A DNA stretch of 8,434 bases from contig JAJFMO010000122.1 of the NCBI GenBank assembly GCA_020697475.1, positions 1 through 8,434 on the forward strand. The letters run 5' to 3'. The stretch's first letter is position 1; each line of letters opens with the position of its first letter. The notes beneath the pieces are model-generated. The model worked only from the letters and a program-made list of their open reading frames with translations. It did not search any database and had not been told where the DNA came from. This document shows, piece after piece, positions 6,701-8,434 of the stretch. Both the position numbers and the translations under genes were made by a program. The DNA is from Paenibacillaceae bacterium (GTDB lineage Bacteria > Bacillota > Bacilli > Paenibacillales > NBRC-103111).

Positions 6701-8116
6701 ATGAATAAGCCGAACGTACTCATGATTTACACGGACCAACAAAGTTGCTGGACGCTCGGCTGCTATGGAGGAACATTGATCGATACCCCGCACATCGACC
6801 GGATCGCGGCGGAAGGTGTACGCTTGAACCATTATTTCGTCAACAGCGCCGTATGCACTCCGTCGCGCGGGTGCATGATGACCGGCCGTTACCCCAGCTT
6901 CCATGGCGCGTTTCGCAACAATAAGCCGCTTGGCGCGAATGAGCGGACGCTCGGCCACCTGTTTGCGGAGCAAGGATATGACACCGCGTATATGGGCAAG
7001 TGGCACTTGGACGGCGATCCGTATCCGGGGTTTGCGAGCGAGACGGGAGGCCAAGGACGCGGCTTTGCCGATCACCGTTACATGTTCAACCGCGGCCATT
7101 TCAAGGAAGTGTTGGAACAGGCGCAAGATCATCCTCAGCTGTCCGAAGAGATCGGCGACGAGCGCACGTTTATGACCGATTGGTTGGCCGATAAAGCGGT
7201 GGAGTACATTACTCAGCCGCGCGATAAGCCGTTCCTGCTCGTCGTGAGCATCCCCGATCCACATACGCCGCATACGGTCCGGGCTCCGTACGATCAGATG
7301 TACGATCCGCAGGAAATGCCGATCCCCGAAACGTTTCATGAGGAGACGCTCCCCGATTGGGCGGAGAACGACCAGTGGGGGCGGAAGAAGCAAGTGTACT
7401 CGTCGATGGACGACCTGGAGCAGCAGGAGGAACGGCTGCGCAAAGTCAAAGCTCAATATTGCGGCCAGGTGAAGTGCATAGACGACAATGTGGGCAAAAT
7501 GTTGGATGCGCTGCAGAAGCAAGGGGTGCTGGATGATACGATCGTCGTCTTTACATCGGATCACGGCGAATACATGGGCGAGCACGGATTGCGGGGCAAA
7601 AACAATCTTTATGAAACAGCGTACCGTGTGCCGTTCCTTATTCGCTGGCCAAGCGGGCTGCGCGTCGCCGGAATCGTCGATCGCGTAGTCACTTCTGTCG
7701 ATGTTTTGCCTACATTGCTCAGACTGATCGGCGCAGCACCTCATGATCGAATCCAAGGACGCGATGCTTCGCCGTTTCTCACAGGTGACGGGTCGGTTCG
7801 TGAGGCTGGTGATACGATTGATTGGGCAGCCGAGTGGGCAGACGAGGCGATTATTCATCCGAACGATGTGCCTCGTACCGGCATCTTTACCCCGGAGTTC
7901 GAGCTCGCCTATGTGGGCAAGGGCTGGAAAGGCGGTCTGTTCAAGGATCACATTCTGTTTGACCGGGTGAACGATCCGCTGCAAGTGAACAATCTGTTCA
8001 ATGATCCCGACTATTCGGAAGTGGTGGAACAGTTAACACAGCGTATCGTCTTGCATCATCGGCGGCTGGGCACCGATCCGCAAGTGTTGCCGGGCGCGAT
8101 TGCTGAACTTTTGTAA
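6701..8116 (+). CDS. Type I sulfatase, third of three (DQQ/DHG type)
   Basis: A 471-residue sulfatase and the last gene of the operon. It has NVLMIYTDQQSCW (Asp12, Gln13), the formylglycine site CTPSRGCMMTGRYP with Cys52, AYMGKWHLDGDPYPG near 100-114, SIPDPHTPHTVRAPYDQMYDP in the middle, FTSDHGEYMGEHGLRGK with Asp287, His288 and Lys300, and VDVLPTLLRLIG. It shares the DQQ and DHG layout and the PDPH...MYDP segment with the first sulfatase, so the two are probably more closely related to each other than to the second. There is no signal peptide. The ATG at 6701 has GAGAGG ten bases upstream; the in-frame TTG at 6671 overlaps the previous gene and is rejected. Its C-terminal part is short: after the DVLPT helix it passes quickly to LFDRVNDPLQVNNLFNDPDY. 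The substrate is unknown. A terminator hairpin begins 32 bases after the stop. Confidence 0.92.
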   Translation: MNKPNVLMIYTDQQSCWTLGCYGGTLIDTPHIDRIAAEGVRLNHYFVNSAVCTPSRGCMMTGRYPSFHGAFRNNKPLGANERTLGHLFAEQGYDTAYMGKWHLDGDPYPGFASETGGQGRGFADHRYMFNRGHFKEVLEQAQDHPQLSEEIGDERTFMTDWLADKAVEYITQPRDKPFLLVVSIPDPHTPHTVRAPYDQMYDPQEMPIPETFHEETLPDWAENDQWGRKKQVYSSMDDLEQQEERLRKVKAQYCGQVKCIDDNVGKMLDALQKQGVLDDTIVVFTSDHGEYMGEHGLRGKNNLYETAYRVPFLIRWPSGLRVAGIVDRVVTSVDVLPTLLRLIGAAPHDRIQGRDASPFLTGDGSVREAGDTIDWAAEWADEAIIHPNDVPRTGIFTPEFELAYVGKGWKGGLFKDHILFDRVNDPLQVNNLFNDPDYSEVVEQLTQRIVLHHRRLGTDPQVLPGAIAELL

Positions 8117-8148
8117 CCAAAGGTTCCAGAGGGTAAACTAAATGTTGA

Positions 8149-8182
8149 AAAAAGAAAAGGCGATTTTGCGCCTTTTCTTTTT
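8149..8182. terminator. Intrinsic terminator after the sulfatase operon
   Basis: A 14-base-pair perfect stem (8149-8162 with 8169-8182) has a core GGCG/CGCC, a six-base loop ATTTTG, and flanking A-rich and T-rich arms. The T-rich arm supplies the U-tract for the plus strand, and the A-rich arm would do the same for the minus strand, so it may work in both directions. It lies 32 bases after the third sulfatase's stop and closes the operon. Confidence 0.88.
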
Positions 8183-8434
8183 GAATCTTCTAATGGCTTG
8201 ATAAGGTCCTTTCGATGCGCTATTTCTTGGTGTCCCCGCTCATTCCGCCCCATAAAGCATTTTCACAACGTTATTGAAGTGGGGATGCAGCTTCTTCCTC
8301 CTGTTGATTCGAAATAAGATATCCAAAAGACGTTATTGGCAATTCGTCCTCCATATCTCGACAAGAAGGAGCGATTTCTGTATTCCAATTACATCACGAA
8401 ATGATGATTAGCCGCAATAAGGTTGGGGCTGAGG
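8183..8434. other. Stretch after the terminator with no convincing gene
   Basis: About 250 bases up to the window edge. No open frame has both a ribosome binding site and recognisable protein sequence. The most protein-like piece is a minus-strand frame of 27 codons (8354 to 8271) that lacks a ribosome binding site. A plus-strand frame is open from about 8310 to the edge without a start codon near its beginning. The nine bases ACGTTATTG occur twice, at 8268-8276 and 8330-8338. I recognise nothing in it; it may be the upstream region of the next gene or a decayed repeat. Confidence 0.5.

Noticed and set aside
6662..7984. 440-codon open frame on the minus strand opposite the third sulfatase
   Set aside because: Antisense shadow in GC-rich coding sequence; the translation has no recognisable domain and the plus strand encodes a clear sulfatase.
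8056..8253. 65-codon minus-strand frame across the terminator
   Set aside because: It runs through the terminator hairpin and into the third sulfatase's 3' end, and its translation is low-complexity Lys/Ser/Gly with no family resemblance.
1..8434. CRISPR array, tRNA, rRNA or insertion sequence
   Set aside because: I saw no regularly spaced repeats, tRNA-like or rRNA-like segment, transposase frame or paired terminal inverted repeats.

Overview
The window reads as part of a Gram-positive chromosome, most likely Paenibacillaceae (Paenibacillus or Cohnella type). The basis is moderately high GC coding sequence, strong GGAGG-like ribosome binding sites, an AT-rich intergenic promoter region, a cupin-type AraC regulator of the kind common in that family, and three sulfatases without signal peptides. 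The genus is an inference from style and cannot be proven from this window.

Left block (1-2623, plus strand): the 3' part of a sugar-phosphate isomerase/epimerase-like TIM-barrel gene that enters from outside the window, a complete 3-hydroxyisobutyrate/tartronate-semialdehyde-type dehydrogenase, and a complete glycerophosphodiester phosphodiesterase. All three point the same way. The second and third are only 6 bases apart. They look like the tail of a small-molecule (sugar or hydroxyacid) catabolic operon.

Middle (2678-3642): an AraC-family regulator on the minus strand, convergent with the phosphodiesterase and divergent from the sulfatases. The region between it and the first sulfatase is AT-rich. 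It carries a good sigma-A-like promoter toward the sulfatases, a weaker overlapping promoter toward the regulator, a spaced pair of near-identical 15-16 base repeats, and a 13-base inverted repeat just upstream of the sulfatase -35.

Right block (3643-8182, plus strand): three tandem type I sulfatases (504, 501 and 471 aa) with gaps of 14 and 23 bases, followed by a strong intrinsic terminator. Promoter, three genes and terminator make what looks like a complete transcription unit. Each protein has the C-x-P-x-R formylglycine site, so each needs a maturation enzyme that is not encoded here. None has a signal peptide, so they probably act in the cytoplasm on imported sulfated oligosaccharides. 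The first and third share a DQQ/DHG metal-site style; the second has the DD/DNG style of arylsulfatase A-like enzymes. The likely picture is stepwise desulfation of one multiply sulfated glycan or glycoside, controlled by the neighbouring AraC protein. The substrate cannot be read from the sequence.

Tail (8183-8434): about 250 bases with no convincing gene.
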